A stretch of 64,000 nucleotides of DNA from an uncultured Bacilli bacterium (GCA_934167665.1 CAKPLN010000002.1:232482-296481); one strand, 5' to 3'; shown: positions 34,489-42,882, counted from the stretch's first letter. Notes: generated from the sequence alone by a model not told the origin. Made by a program: numbers and translations.

Positions 34489-34494
34489 ATGTAA
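34348..34494 (+). repeat. Putative variable region 2 (DGR target-like)
   Basis: 147 bp matching 32759-32908, including identity through the stop codon and six bases beyond it (atgtaa), after which the copies diverge abruptly. Substitutions fall on first and second positions of NNY codons. Three pairs (tgg/ttt, ggt/ata, gaa/agc) and a codon indel do not fit a single template, so two related template repeats would be needed. Confidence 0.7.
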
Positions 34495-34593
34495 ACAGAG
34501 TGTAAAGTAGCAAAAAATATATTGTATAGTCAAAGATTGTGACTATACCGATAGTCATCTTACCGAAGTCGTACTACGAACGAAAGTGAGTAT
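34495..34593. other. Structured segment unique to the downstream side of copy 2
   Basis: About 99 bp lie between the stop codon and the terminator of copy 2 but are absent after copy 1, where the terminator follows directly. It contains the hairpin TATAGTC/GACTATA (34525-34531 and 34541-34547, 9-base loop) and a small TCGT/ACGA hairpin (34569-34579). No ORF is present. It could be a cis element for retrohoming, a small RNA, or a remnant. Confidence 0.45.
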
Positions 34594-34625
34594 AAAGTAT
34601 TGGGCGAAGCCAATACTTTTTTGGT
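34594..34625 (+). terminator. Rho-independent terminator after copy 2
   Basis: The arms AAAGTATTGG (34594-34603) and CCAATACTTT (34610-34619) have the loop GCGAAG and a T run. Confidence 0.88.
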
Positions 34626-34709
34626 ATTTTTCATTTAAAGTGCTAGTATTTTAATCCTTAATTTACTTTTACTAACTTGGAGTGTTATACTAATTGTAGG
34701 AGGATTATA

Positions 34710-36341
34710 ATGAAGCATAGGGTAGTAAAAAAGAATTCTTTTGTTATTGGGGCTTTTATTACGACTTTGGGAATTGTTATTTCTAAGGTACTGGGAATTT
34801 TATATGTTATTCCTTTCCATGCGTTAATAGGTGAACGTGGGGGAGCTTTATATGGATATGCTTATACAGTTTATTTAATGTTTGTTTCTTTGTCTACTGC
34901 TGGTTTACCTTTAGCTATTAGCCAAATTGTTAGTGAGTATCAAACTTTGGGCTATTATAAGGCAAAGAAAAGGGCTTTTTTTCTAGGTAAAAGAATTGCT
35001 TTAATTTTAGGATGCGTTTTTTTCTTCTTTCAAATTATTTTTGCCAGAATCTTAGCACAAATGATTGTTGGTAATATAAGTGGTGGTAATTCTATTGATG
35101 ATATTGCTTTTACAATAAGAATAATATCTATGGCTGTATTGATAGTACCATTACTTAGTATATATCGTGGTTATTTTGAAGGACATAGATTTATGGAAGC
35201 TCCATCAATATCTCAAGTGATAGAACAATTGATAAGAATAACCGTTATAATTTTGGGTAGTTTCTTATTTTTAAAAGTATTTAAGATGTCTTTAACAAAT
35301 GTTGTTGGTGTTGCCTTATTTGGTACATTTGCTGGAGCTTTAGGCTCTTACTTTTACTTAATTGATAAGTTTATAGGTAATAAGAAAAAATTTGATGAAA
35401 AAATAATAACAATAAATGAACCTATTGTTACAGATAAAAGTATTATTAGAAAGTTATTTTCATATGCTTTACCTTTTATTTTAATAGATATTTTTAAAGC
35501 ACTTTATAATTCTATTGATGTATTTACTGTAGTTAAGGGACTTGTTAATTTTACGAAGTATAATGTTACTTCAGCGGAAGCTATTATGGGAATGTTATCT
35601 ACTTGGTGTAATAAGTTTAATATGATAATTTTGTCTGTTTCTTCTGGTATTATAGTTAGTTTAATTCCTAATTTAACACAGAGTGTTGTGAAGAAGGATA
35701 TTAAGGATGTAAATAATAAAATTAATCAAGCTCTTAGTATTTCCTTTTTCTTGATGTTACCAATGACTGTTGGACTTAGTTTTTTAGCGAAACCAGTTTG
35801 GATATTATTTTATGGTGATAGTCTATATGGACCTAGTGTTTTATCATACTTTATTTTTGCTGGGTTTATAATGGGATTATTTACAACTATTATTTCTATT
35901 ATGCAAGCCTTGAAAGATTATAAAACAGTTCTTATTAGTTTGGCAGTAGGAGTAGTATTAAAAGCCTTTTTAAATACTAATTTAATAGTTGCTTTTTATA
36001 AGATTGGATTACCTCCATATTATGGTGTTATTACAGCTACTATTATTGGCTATTTGACTTCTTTTATAATATGTCTTTTAGTTTTAAAGAGTAAGTGGAA
36101 AATTAATTATGAAAGTCTTGTTAAAAATTTTATAGATATAATTATTACTACGGCAATAATGATTATTGTGATGTTTATATTAAGATTATTAGTTCCTATT
36201 AGTTCGTCAACTAGAATAATTAACTTGTTTATTATAATTTTTTATACTGTTATTGGCTGTATACTTTACTTTTTTATTTCTTTAAAAAATGGTACAATGA
36301 AGAGAATATTTGGTAATAAAATTCAGAAATTTAAATTATAA
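34710..36341 (+). CDS. MOP-superfamily lipid flippase (SpoVB/MurJ-like)
   Basis: 543 aa from ATG 34710 with aggagg upstream. About fourteen hydrophobic helices are visible. The N-terminus VVKKNSFVIGAFITTLGIVISKVLGILYVIPFHALIG and the following GGALYGYAYTVYLMFVSLSTAGLPLAISQIVSEY block are characteristic of the SpoVB/YtgP branch of polysaccharide or lipid II flippases in Bacillota. It moves a lipid-linked cell-wall or cortex precursor across the membrane. In a spore former it may serve cortex synthesis, but vegetative lipid II flipping is equally possible. Its natural terminator is split by the composite transposon that starts directly after the gene. Confidence 0.82.
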   Translation: MKHRVVKKNSFVIGAFITTLGIVISKVLGILYVIPFHALIGERGGALYGYAYTVYLMFVSLSTAGLPLAISQIVSEYQTLGYYKAKKRAFFLGKRIALILGCVFFFFQIIFARILAQMIVGNISGGNSIDDIAFTIRIISMAVLIVPLLSIYRGYFEGHRFMEAPSISQVIEQLIRITVIILGSFLFLKVFKMSLTNVVGVALFGTFAGALGSYFYLIDKFIGNKKKFDEKIITINEPIVTDKSIIRKLFSYALPFILIDIFKALYNSIDVFTVVKGLVNFTKYNVTSAEAIMGMLSTWCNKFNMIILSVSSGIIVSLIPNLTQSVVKKDIKDVNNKINQALSISFFLMLPMTVGLSFLAKPVWILFYGDSLYGPSVLSYFIFAGFIMGLFTTIISIMQALKDYKTVLISLAVGVVLKAFLNTNLIVAFYKIGLPPYYGVITATIIGYLTSFIICLLVLKSKWKINYESLVKNFIDIIITTAIMIIVMFILRLLVPISSSTRIINLFIIIFYTVIGCILYFFISLKNGTMKRIFGNKIQKFKL

Positions 36342-36394
36342 AATATCGGAGTGTGTAAGGAATTCTGTGTAAATGATATCTAACCATGATAGAT

Positions 36395-36420
36395 AGGAAC
36401 TTTATATAGGTTCCTTTTTT
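36395..36420 (+). terminator. Terminator inside the IS left end
   Basis: The arms AGGAAC (36395-36400) and GTTCCT (36410-36415) are followed by a T run on the plus strand. It would block read-through from the flippase gene into the transposase antisense strand. Confidence 0.7.
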
Positions 36421-36461
36421 GTTATTTAAATAGTAACATATAATATTTAATTTTCAAAGAA

Positions 36462-37667
36462 CTAAATTCTTCCATCAAACATAATAGATAAAGATAGTAT
36501 AGGCCCCCAATTTCTATATGCTTGGTCCCACTTTTTAGATATATTTTTAGTAGCTAAATATAAGCATTTAAGCAATGACATATCTGTCGGAAAAACAGAT
36601 TTTGTTTTAGTGAATTTTCTAAATTGTCGATTTAAAGATTCGATTGTATTAGTAGTATACATTATTTTTCTAATTTGTTCTGAGAATTGGAAGAATGGAC
36701 AAATAGCATCCCAATTTTCTTCCCATGTTTTAAATGCCGATGAATATTTATCAGACCATTTGTTTTTTACCTCTTGTAATTGCTCATATCCTTTTTCTTC
36801 ATCTACTGATGTATAAATTTTCTTTAAATCATTTGTGAACACTTTTAAATCTTTGTAATTTACAAATTTAACTGAATTTCTAATCATATGAACAATACAT
36901 CTTTGTTGAACAGTATTAGGAAATGCCGCATTAATTGCTTCTTTGATGCCAGTTAAATTATCGCTACATATTATAAGAATATCTTTAATTCCTCGTTGCT
37001 TTAATTCATTTAATACACCAAGCCAATACTTGGCTGATTCATTTTCTCCTATCCATATTCCTAATACTTCTTTGAATCCTTCTGAATTAACTCCTAAAAC
37101 TATATAAGCTGCTTTTTTTATAATATGATTATCTTCTCTTACACTAAAGTGTACTGCATCTATAAATACAAATGGATAAGTATCATCTAATGGTCTTTCT
37201 TGCCATTCTTTTATTTCAGGTATTATTTGGTCTGTTATATTACTAACTACTGTTGCAGATACTTCTATTCCATATAATTCTTGTATTTGTTCGTTAATAT
37301 CTCTAGTTGTTAATCCTTTTGCATATAATGAAATTATTTTATCCTCAATACCTGATACATCTCTTGTATTTTTAGGAACTATTTTTGGATCAAATTCTCT
37401 ATTTCTATCTCTAGGTGTTTCGAATTCAAATGAACCAAATTCACTTTTTAAATTCTTTTTTGTTGAGCCATTTCTATAATTTGTTTTTTCTGTCTTTTTG
37501 TCATATTTAGAGTATCCCATTGATGAATCAAACTCGGCATTCATCATTTCTTGTAATGCACCTCTGAACATATCTTTTAATGCACTTGATAAATCTTGAG
37601 CAGTTTCAATTTTATAATTTTCTTGTAATAATTTTAGTATTTCTTTCCCTTTATTATTTTCTTTCAT
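36462..37667 (-). CDS. IS256-family (mutator-type) transposase
   Basis: 401 aa, full length, with ggagag upstream of the ATG at 37667. The DDE triad is readable: VFIDAVHFSVRED near residue 168, ILIICSDNLTGIKEAI near 235 and TNTIESLNRQFRKFTKTK near 343. The C/H block HMIRNSVKFV follows the second Asp, as in this family. It catalyses cut-and-paste or copy-and-paste movement through circular intermediates. The gene is intact and could be active in cis and on the truncated copy. Stop codon and IS end are about 110 bp apart. Confidence 0.95.
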   Translation of the reverse strand: MKENNKGKEILKLLQENYKIETAQDLSSALKDMFRGALQEMMNAEFDSSMGYSKYDKKTEKTNYRNGSTKKNLKSEFGSFEFETPRDRNREFDPKIVPKNTRDVSGIEDKIISLYAKGLTTRDINEQIQELYGIEVSATVVSNITDQIIPEIKEWQERPLDDTYPFVFIDAVHFSVREDNHIIKKAAYIVLGVNSEGFKEVLGIWIGENESAKYWLGVLNELKQRGIKDILIICSDNLTGIKEAINAAFPNTVQQRCIVHMIRNSVKFVNYKDLKVFTNDLKKIYTSVDEEKGYEQLQEVKNKWSDKYSSAFKTWEENWDAICPFFQFSEQIRKIMYTTNTIESLNRQFRKFTKTKSVFPTDMSLLKCLYLATKNISKKWDQAYRNWGPILSLSIMFDGRI

Positions 37668-37761
37668 AATAAAAATCTCTCCATTTCTTTTATTTTATCA
37701 TGGAAAGATTTCTTATTTACACAAATTGATTTACAGACTCACATTGACTAATTACTAGAAC

Positions 37762-38409
37762 CTAAATTGTTCTTTTTAATTTTTTATTTTTTGATATTAA
37801 AATAACAAACACTATAATACTTATAAGAAAATATACACCAAAAGCAATAGCTAAAATCATAACTAAGTTATTATTATCTTCACTTTTATCATTAGATTTA
37901 TTTACAGTATTATTATCACTTTTTTGATCTGATGTAACATCAATTTCATCATTAGTAGTACTGTTATCACTTAATTCTTTATCAGTATAAATATTTTCTG
38001 ACGGACTAATATACAAATAAGAACTATAATTTTCATATGAAATAGGTTTAGTAGAATTAATAGTTAACCTACCATCACCATTAAATACAATTTTTCCATT
38101 ATAATCAAAGTCAATACCTACACCATCAGTAGTTATATTATTATCACCAACTAAGTTTATAACAAAAGTAATTCCACCTTGACCTGTACCATAACAATTT
38201 AATTTCAAAGAATTACCATTATAATTATTTAACGTTAAAGTAACAGTGCTAGGATCTTTTGTAACTGTTGCAGTTTGAGATGTATTACTACGCAAAACCT
38301 CTTCACCATCTACAATCCAATTATATGGTAAACTAGCAGCATTAACATTAACACCTACAGCAAAAAACAAACCTATTACTAAAAATAAAAACAAATATCT
38401 AAACTTCAT
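37762..38409 (-). CDS. Secreted, membrane-tethered surface protein carried by the transposon
   Basis: 215 aa, ribosome site aggagg. Signal peptide residues 1-25 (FLFLVIGLFFAVGVNVNAA). Residues 30-135 form strand-rich repeats (ATVTKDPSTVTLTLNNYNG, GGITFVINLVGDNNITTDGVG, NGKIVFNGDGRLTINS) like one or two turns of the Cthe_2159-type carbohydrate-binding beta helix. An Asp/Asn/Ser-rich linker is followed by a C-terminal transmembrane helix (about 182-205) and a basic tail ISKNKKLKR. It is displayed outside the membrane. It is the only cargo gene between the two IS copies. The binding specificity is unknown. Confidence 0.65.
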   Translation of the reverse strand: MKFRYLFLFLVIGLFFAVGVNVNAASLPYNWIVDGEEVLRSNTSQTATVTKDPSTVTLTLNNYNGNSLKLNCYGTGQGGITFVINLVGDNNITTDGVGIDFDYNGKIVFNGDGRLTINSTKPISYENYSSYLYISPSENIYTDKELSDNSTTNDEIDVTSDQKSDNNTVNKSNDKSEDNNNLVMILAIAFGVYFLISIIVFVILISKNKKLKRTI

Positions 38410-38499
38410 AATAATCCTCCTCTAGAATGAATATAACATAAAATGAAATTATAATTAATAATAATAATTAATAATATTTTCTAAAGTGTAAAATTTAGA

Positions 38500-38556
38500 C
38501 AAGAAAAGAAATAAAATGAAGCAGATTTTATCTATTTCATTTTATTTCTTTTCTTG
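38500..38556. repeat. 21-bp perfect inverted repeat abutting the truncated IS
   Basis: The arms at 38500-38520 and 38536-38556 are exact reverse complements (left arm starts CAAGAAAAG, right arm ends CTTTTCTTG), with a 15-base loop. The right arm ends exactly where homology to the complete IS begins (38557), so the hairpin marks the truncation point. It may act as a terminator, and the truncated transposase frame reads through it. Confidence 0.85.
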
Positions 38557-39176
38557 TAATATGATTATCTTCTCTTACACTAAAGTGTACTGCATCTATA
38601 AATACAAATGGATAAGTATCATCTAATGGTCTTTCTTGCCATTCTTTTATTTCAGGTATTATTTGGTCTGTTATATTACTAACTACTGTTGCAGATACTT
38701 CTATTCCATATAATTCTTGTATTTGTTCGTTAATATCTCTAGTTGTTAATCCTTTTGCATATAATGAAATTATTTTATCCTCAATACCTGATACATCTCT
38801 TGTATTTTTAGGAACTATTTTTGGATCAAATTCTCTATTTCTATCTCTAGGTGTTTCGAATTCAAATGAACCAAATTCACTTTTTAAATTCTTTTTTGTT
38901 GAGCCATTTCTATAATTTGTTTTTTCTGCCTTTTTGTCATATTTAGAGTATCCCATTGATGAATCAAACTCGGCATTCATCATTTCTTGTAATGCACCTT
39001 TGAACATATCTTTTAATGCACTTGATAAATCTTGAGCAGTTTCAATTTTATAATTTTCTTGTAATAATTTTAATATTTATTTTCCTTTGTTATTTTCTTT
39101 CATAATAAAAATCTATCTATTTCTTTTATTTTATCATGGAAAGATTTCTTATTTACACAAATTTATTTACAGACTC
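38557..39176 (-). pseudogene. Truncated second copy of the IS256-type element
   Basis: 620 bp collinear with 37121-37740 of the complete copy, with no length change and only a few substitutions. It keeps the right end and the first 180 or so codons of the transposase and has lost the rest, including two DDE residues. A GAA to TAA change at 39077-39079 stops the frame at codon 9 (start 39103). An ATG-started remainder spans 39007-38537. The copy cannot make transposase but still supplies an outer end for the composite element. Confidence 0.9.
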
Positions 39177-39205
39177 AATATCGTCTTTTATTAGACGATA
39201 TTTTT
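39177..39205. terminator. Terminator of the FemX operon, target of the transposon
   Basis: The arms AATATCGTCT (39177-39186) and AGACGATATT (39193-39202) with T-rich flanks. The left arm's first seven bases are also the transposon target duplication. It still stands complete on this side and probably served both convergent transcripts before insertion. Confidence 0.8.
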
Positions 39206-40511
39206 ATCTTTTTTTAGTTAATTTTTTCTTTATATTTTTTAAATTATGATACATTTTGAAAGCAATATTGTAAGTATGGTACCAGAATGGGGATACGATA
39301 TAGTCAAATTCTCCTATTAGTTCTGAAACGTGACCACCAAAGCTTTTTTTAAATAAGAATAGTCCATAGAGCGGATTTTCTTCTCTAAAATCACCTGTTA
39401 TACCATAGAAGTTATAGCGACTATAACCGTTTTCAACAGCATATTTTATTCCGGCAAAGTGTGTAGTGTAAGCTGATTGAAATTGCATTAGCTTTTCATC
39501 TGAACCACCATACAGTGATAGTACTTCATTACCATAAATAAGGAAAAGTATTCCGCCAAGTACTTTTTTAGCACCATATTGACTCTTTAATTCACTTATT
39601 TTTTCTAATTGCTTTTCTAGTCTAGAAATAGCTTCTTTATTTAGATTGTTACTTTGTAGGTATTTTTTATCATTCATTTTTAAAATGTTTTTTTCTTTTT
39701 TGCTGATACGATCTGTTAATTCTTTTTTATTTGTTTCTAATTCTTCTTTAGTATTTTTTTCATATGTATCAAAATTGATTTCAGCTATAATTATTTTTAA
39801 AATTCCTGAATCGTGTAGGGTATCCCACATAGCTTCATAGTAAGACAATGGTCTATCTATAAATTCGCGTCTATCACTTGTTGTTTGCATTATTTCTTTA
39901 AATATTGGCAACTCATCTTTAGTAATTTCTCTTGTTGTAATTCCACAACGCTCATTTTTTCTTAGTATTTGTCTTGTCTTTGACTCCATTTCCTTCATTA
40001 CTTCTTCAAGGGTTTTGTTTTTTGTTTCAATAATATGCATCCAACGAGGTTGAAGAGTATCTTGCATTAGATTAAAACCAAAGTGTTTATAGCCTAGTTG
40101 TTTTAAATTATCAACGCATTTTTGATTATTAAAACCATCTTTAACAATATTACCAGAGTTATCATGTTCTTGGTATTCAACATAAGGATCTATTTTTATA
40201 AAAATACCGTTTTTAGTTTTTACATAGTCTTTTAGTTTTGATGTAAATTCCTTTAGTAAATCAAAATTATTATAATCTATTAAATATCCTCTGGGTGAAT
40301 AGAACATACTTTTTTTGATTATTGGTAATTCTTTTGATAATAATAAGGCTCCAGCTAATATTTTGTCTTTATCTTTTAGAGCTATATAATGACTTTGCCA
40401 GTTATTTTTTTTCTTTAAATTTGCCCATTCTTCAGTTTGATGAAAGGTTATTTCTGGACTTTTAATAGCAAATTCTTTAAACTCTTCTTTAGTTATTTCT
40501 GTTAATTTCAT
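39204..40511 (-). CDS. FemX/FemAB-family aminoacyl-tRNA-dependent peptidyltransferase (second)
   Basis: 435 aa with aaggag upstream of the ATG at 40511. It adds an amino acid from aminoacyl-tRNA to the peptidoglycan stem peptide, building the interpeptide bridge. FemAB-fold marks: EITFHQTEEWANLKKKNNW, KSMFYSPRGYLIDYNNFD, FIKIDPYVEYQ, a coiled-coil helical arm (about residues 255-315, NTKEELETNKKELTDRISKKEK...), and GGILFLIYGNEVLSLYGGSDEK. The end NGYSRYNFYGITGDF..NPLYGLFLFKKSFGG matches the family C-terminus. It overlaps the upstream paralogue by 23 bases, indicating coupled translation of two bridge enzymes. Confidence 0.88.
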   Translation of the reverse strand: MKLTEITKEEFKEFAIKSPEITFHQTEEWANLKKKNNWQSHYIALKDKDKILAGALLLSKELPIIKKSMFYSPRGYLIDYNNFDLLKEFTSKLKDYVKTKNGIFIKIDPYVEYQEHDNSGNIVKDGFNNQKCVDNLKQLGYKHFGFNLMQDTLQPRWMHIIETKNKTLEEVMKEMESKTRQILRKNERCGITTREITKDELPIFKEIMQTTSDRREFIDRPLSYYEAMWDTLHDSGILKIIIAEINFDTYEKNTKEELETNKKELTDRISKKEKNILKMNDKKYLQSNNLNKEAISRLEKQLEKISELKSQYGAKKVLGGILFLIYGNEVLSLYGGSDEKLMQFQSAYTTHFAGIKYAVENGYSRYNFYGITGDFREENPLYGLFLFKKSFGGHVSELIGEFDYIVSPFWYHTYNIAFKMYHNLKNIKKKLTKKR

Positions 40512-41805
40512 TTTGAAGCTCCTTTTTACTTCTTTTTCTAACTAAGTTTCTATATATTGGAACTAATTTGGTAAAGATCATATACATAAATTTGTTTATT
40601 ACATAGTCCCATTCTCCTAAAAATTCAATGTAATTTCCGCCAAATTTTTTCTTGAATTCATGTAGACCAAAGCGAGGATTACTCTCATTAATATCACCAA
40701 TTGTTCCAAATTGATCATAAATTTTTATACCTTGTTCTTTACAGTATTTAATATGTTCATAGTATGTGTTGTAGTTTACGTATGTTTCACTTAAAATATT
40801 ATGATTTCCTGCGTATAATACCCAAGCTTTGTTTCCATACTCGATAATCATATGAGCACTTAATGTTAAATCTTGACCATATTTTTGACGATATTCTTTA
40901 TATTTTTCAATTTCTTTATTAATATTTTCTTTTTGTTTTGTTAGTTCATTTAGTTTACTTTTAGCACTTTTACTTAAATTATCAATTGGTAAAATTGATA
41001 TTTGATCATTTATACTTTTTAGATTTTTTTCAAGACTTTTAATAGTTTTATTTAAGTGTACTTTTCCTAAAAATAGAGTAGCTTTACTATTAGGTGTTCC
41101 ATTAAAAATTTCATATAGTGTTTCATAATAATCTTCGTTGTATGATATAAAGTCTTTTCTATTTTCAGTTAAGGTCATTAAATGATAAAACTCTTTGATA
41201 TCATTTTTAGTACCTATTGTTACTTCAGTTTCTAATTTTAATGATTTAGCAATTCTTTGTTTAGTAGTTTTAGAGAAATGATCTTCTATTTCTTCTAGGG
41301 GTTGAGTTAAGTCTATTCTAAAAGTATATCTTGGTTGCATTGTTTCAAAATTTTTGGTAAATCCTAGGTGTTTAAAGCCAACTTCTTTTAATGTTTCGTA
41401 TATCTTTTCTGGATCGGCATCAGGTTTTATTTCTTCATTTAAATAGTTATAGTTTTTATAAATTATATCTGGATCTATTTTTACAAATATGGCTTTCTTT
41501 TTTTGAGCAAATTCAGCAATTTGCTTAGTCATAGTTTTTACTAATTCTTTTTTGTTATAGTCTAATACAAAGCCTCTAGGTGCATAAAAGTAACAATAGC
41601 CAAGAGGTAGCATTTTTTGTAGAAGAAGCGTTGCGGCTACTAATTCATCATTTTCATTTACTAATCCTAGATAGTATGGTGTTAGGCCTTTTTTAACTTT
41701 AGAAAATTCACCCCAAGCATGGGATTGTAAAAAGTGAGACTTTGTTGGATGATTTTTAACATAATTATCATATATTTCTTTATCAATATTTTTTAATCTT
41801 AACAT
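40489..41805 (-). CDS. FemX/FemAB-family aminoacyl-tRNA-dependent peptidyltransferase (first)
   Basis: 438 aa, paralogue of the next gene. Conserved blocks: KSHFLQSHAWGEFSKVKKG, GYCYFYAPRGFVLDYNKKE, FVKIDPDIIYKNY, MQPRYTFRIDLTQPLEEIEDHFSKTTKQRI, a helical arm at about 245-300 and AWVLYAGNHNILSETYVNYNTYYEHIKYC near the C-terminus. Paired Fem enzymes usually add successive residues to a bridge, so this lineage probably has a bridge of at least two residues. The upstream region holds an extended -10 (TGATATACT, on the minus strand near 41835). The operon ends at 39177-39205. Confidence 0.88.
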   Translation of the reverse strand: MLRLKNIDKEIYDNYVKNHPTKSHFLQSHAWGEFSKVKKGLTPYYLGLVNENDELVAATLLLQKMLPLGYCYFYAPRGFVLDYNKKELVKTMTKQIAEFAQKKKAIFVKIDPDIIYKNYNYLNEEIKPDADPEKIYETLKEVGFKHLGFTKNFETMQPRYTFRIDLTQPLEEIEDHFSKTTKQRIAKSLKLETEVTIGTKNDIKEFYHLMTLTENRKDFISYNEDYYETLYEIFNGTPNSKATLFLGKVHLNKTIKSLEKNLKSINDQISILPIDNLSKSAKSKLNELTKQKENINKEIEKYKEYRQKYGQDLTLSAHMIIEYGNKAWVLYAGNHNILSETYVNYNTYYEHIKYCKEQGIKIYDQFGTIGDINESNPRFGLHEFKKKFGGNYIEFLGEWDYVINKFMYMIFTKLVPIYRNLVRKRSKKELQNEINRNN

Positions 41806-41979
41806 ATTAGATAATCACTTCCTTATATAGTTAGTATATCATAGATTGTAATTTTTAAGGATAAAAGTGTTATATATATGAAAAAATAAGGAATTTGATT
41901 ATTATTATATTTATAATTTTTCTTTAGAAATTACTTATTGTACACTTATAAGTTACAATTCTTTTTTAAAAAAAGAAGG

Positions 41980-42159
41980 CTACATCATATATTTTCCTTC
42001 TTCTTTTTGTAAATAATTTTTATAAGTTTTATTTTCTAATTTGTCTACTTTTTCTTTTAAAATTTTAACATCATATTTTAATTTTCTTATTTCTTCTTCT
42101 ACATTAAACATTGGTTGATTTTGATAGGGTGGTAGATAAGGAAATGGCATATTATTCAT
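41980..42159 (-). CDS. Small protein with proline-rich start and coiled coil
   Basis: 59 aa from the ATG at 42159; a TTG at 42168 is too close to the ribosome site gatgag. The N-terminus MNNMPFPYLPPYQNQPMF is Pro/Asn/aromatic-rich, followed by a heptad coiled coil (VEEEIRKLKYDVKILKEKVDKLE). This layout is seen in small spore-coat or morphogenetic proteins, but I do not recognise it. It is divergent from trmB with a short shared promoter region. Confidence 0.5.
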   Translation of the reverse strand: MNNMPFPYLPPYQNQPMFNVEEEIRKLKYDVKILKEKVDKLENKTYKNYLQKEEGKYMM

Positions 42160-42234
42160 TGGTATCAACTCATCTTTCTTTTTATTATATGCTAATTTAT
42201 AGTTTATGTGTTAAAATATTTGGTGGTGATTATT

Positions 42235-42882
42235 ATGAGACTTAGAAATGTTAAGAATAAAGAAGAAATTTTAAATGCCTCAGCATATTTAATTAAGGAA
42301 CCAGAAAAATATATAGGTAATTGGAAAAACTTTTTTGGAAATAGTAACCCAATTTATGTAGAAATAGGTATGGGTAAAGGTAAATTTATTATTGAAAATG
42401 CTTTAAAGTATCCTAATATAAATTTTATTGGTATTGAAAAATATGATAGTATTATTGCGAGAAGTTTACCTAAGATACCTGATAATATTAAAAATTTAGT
42501 TGTAATTAGAATGGATGCTAATAACATAGATAAAGTATTTAAAAATGAAATAAGTAGAATTTATTTGAATTTTTCAGATCCTTGGCCTAAAGTTCGACAT
42601 GCTTCTAGGAGACTTTCTAGTAAAGTTTTTCTTGATAAGTATGCTTCATTATTTATAGATAATCAAGAAATATGTATGAGAACTGATAATAGAGATTTAT
42701 ATATATATTCTTTAATGAGTTTTAGTGAAAATGGTTATGTTTTATCTGAAATTAGTTTTGATTTACATAAGGATGCAGACAGTTCTTTAATAACTACTGA
42801 ATATGAGGATAAGTTTTCTAGTAAAGGAATGCCTATTTATGTGGTTACAGCTAGAAAATATAGTGTCCAAAATAGTAAATAA
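42235..42882 (+). CDS. trmB: tRNA (guanine-N7)-methyltransferase
   Basis: 215 aa from ATG 42235 (ggtggtgat upstream); the ORF extends to 42208 without a ribosome site. It methylates G46 of tRNA with S-adenosylmethionine. Signature blocks: MRLRNVKNKEEIL start, IYVEIGMGKGKFIIENA (SAM-binding loop) near residue 49, IGIEKYDSI, RIYLNFSDPWPKVRHASRRL near 118 (catalytic and tRNA contacts) and TTEYEDKF near 190. Complete for the family. Single gene after a divergent promoter. Confidence 0.95.
   Translation: MRLRNVKNKEEILNASAYLIKEPEKYIGNWKNFFGNSNPIYVEIGMGKGKFIIENALKYPNINFIGIEKYDSIIARSLPKIPDNIKNLVVIRMDANNIDKVFKNEISRIYLNFSDPWPKVRHASRRLSSKVFLDKYASLFIDNQEICMRTDNRDLYIYSLMSFSENGYVLSEISFDLHKDADSSLITTEYEDKFSSKGMPIYVVTARKYSVQNSK

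Larger units (their letters stand above)
36349..37740 (-). mobile_element. Complete IS256-family insertion sequence
   Basis: 1392 bp with imperfect terminal inverted repeats: the left end GAGTGTGTAA and the reverse of the right end GAGTCTGTAA, followed in both by GTGTAAAT and further out by CCATGATA. It carries one transposase gene on the minus strand and an internal plus-strand terminator near the left end. Confidence 0.88.
36342..39183. mobile_element. Composite transposon inserted in a terminator, with target duplication
   Basis: The outer ends are the left end of a complete IS (36349) and the right end of a truncated second copy (39176). Both flanks read AATATCG (36342-36348 and 39177-39183), a 7-bp direct repeat. 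The inner junctions of the two copies show no such duplication, so the whole 2.8-kb unit moved as one. Removing it rebuilds the hairpin AATATCGTCT/AGACGATATT, the terminator between the flippase and FemX genes. Cargo is 37741-38556. Confidence 0.8.

Noticed and set aside
31511..34625. A reverse transcriptase or template repeat next to the variable pilin genes
   Set aside because: The shared VR core occurs only at the two gene ends, and no gene in the window resembles a reverse transcriptase or Avd. If a retroelement exists it is outside the window.
37741..37748. Target duplication around the complete IS alone
   Set aside because: Its two flanks (aatatcg and acattgac) do not match; the duplication fits only the outer ends of the composite unit.
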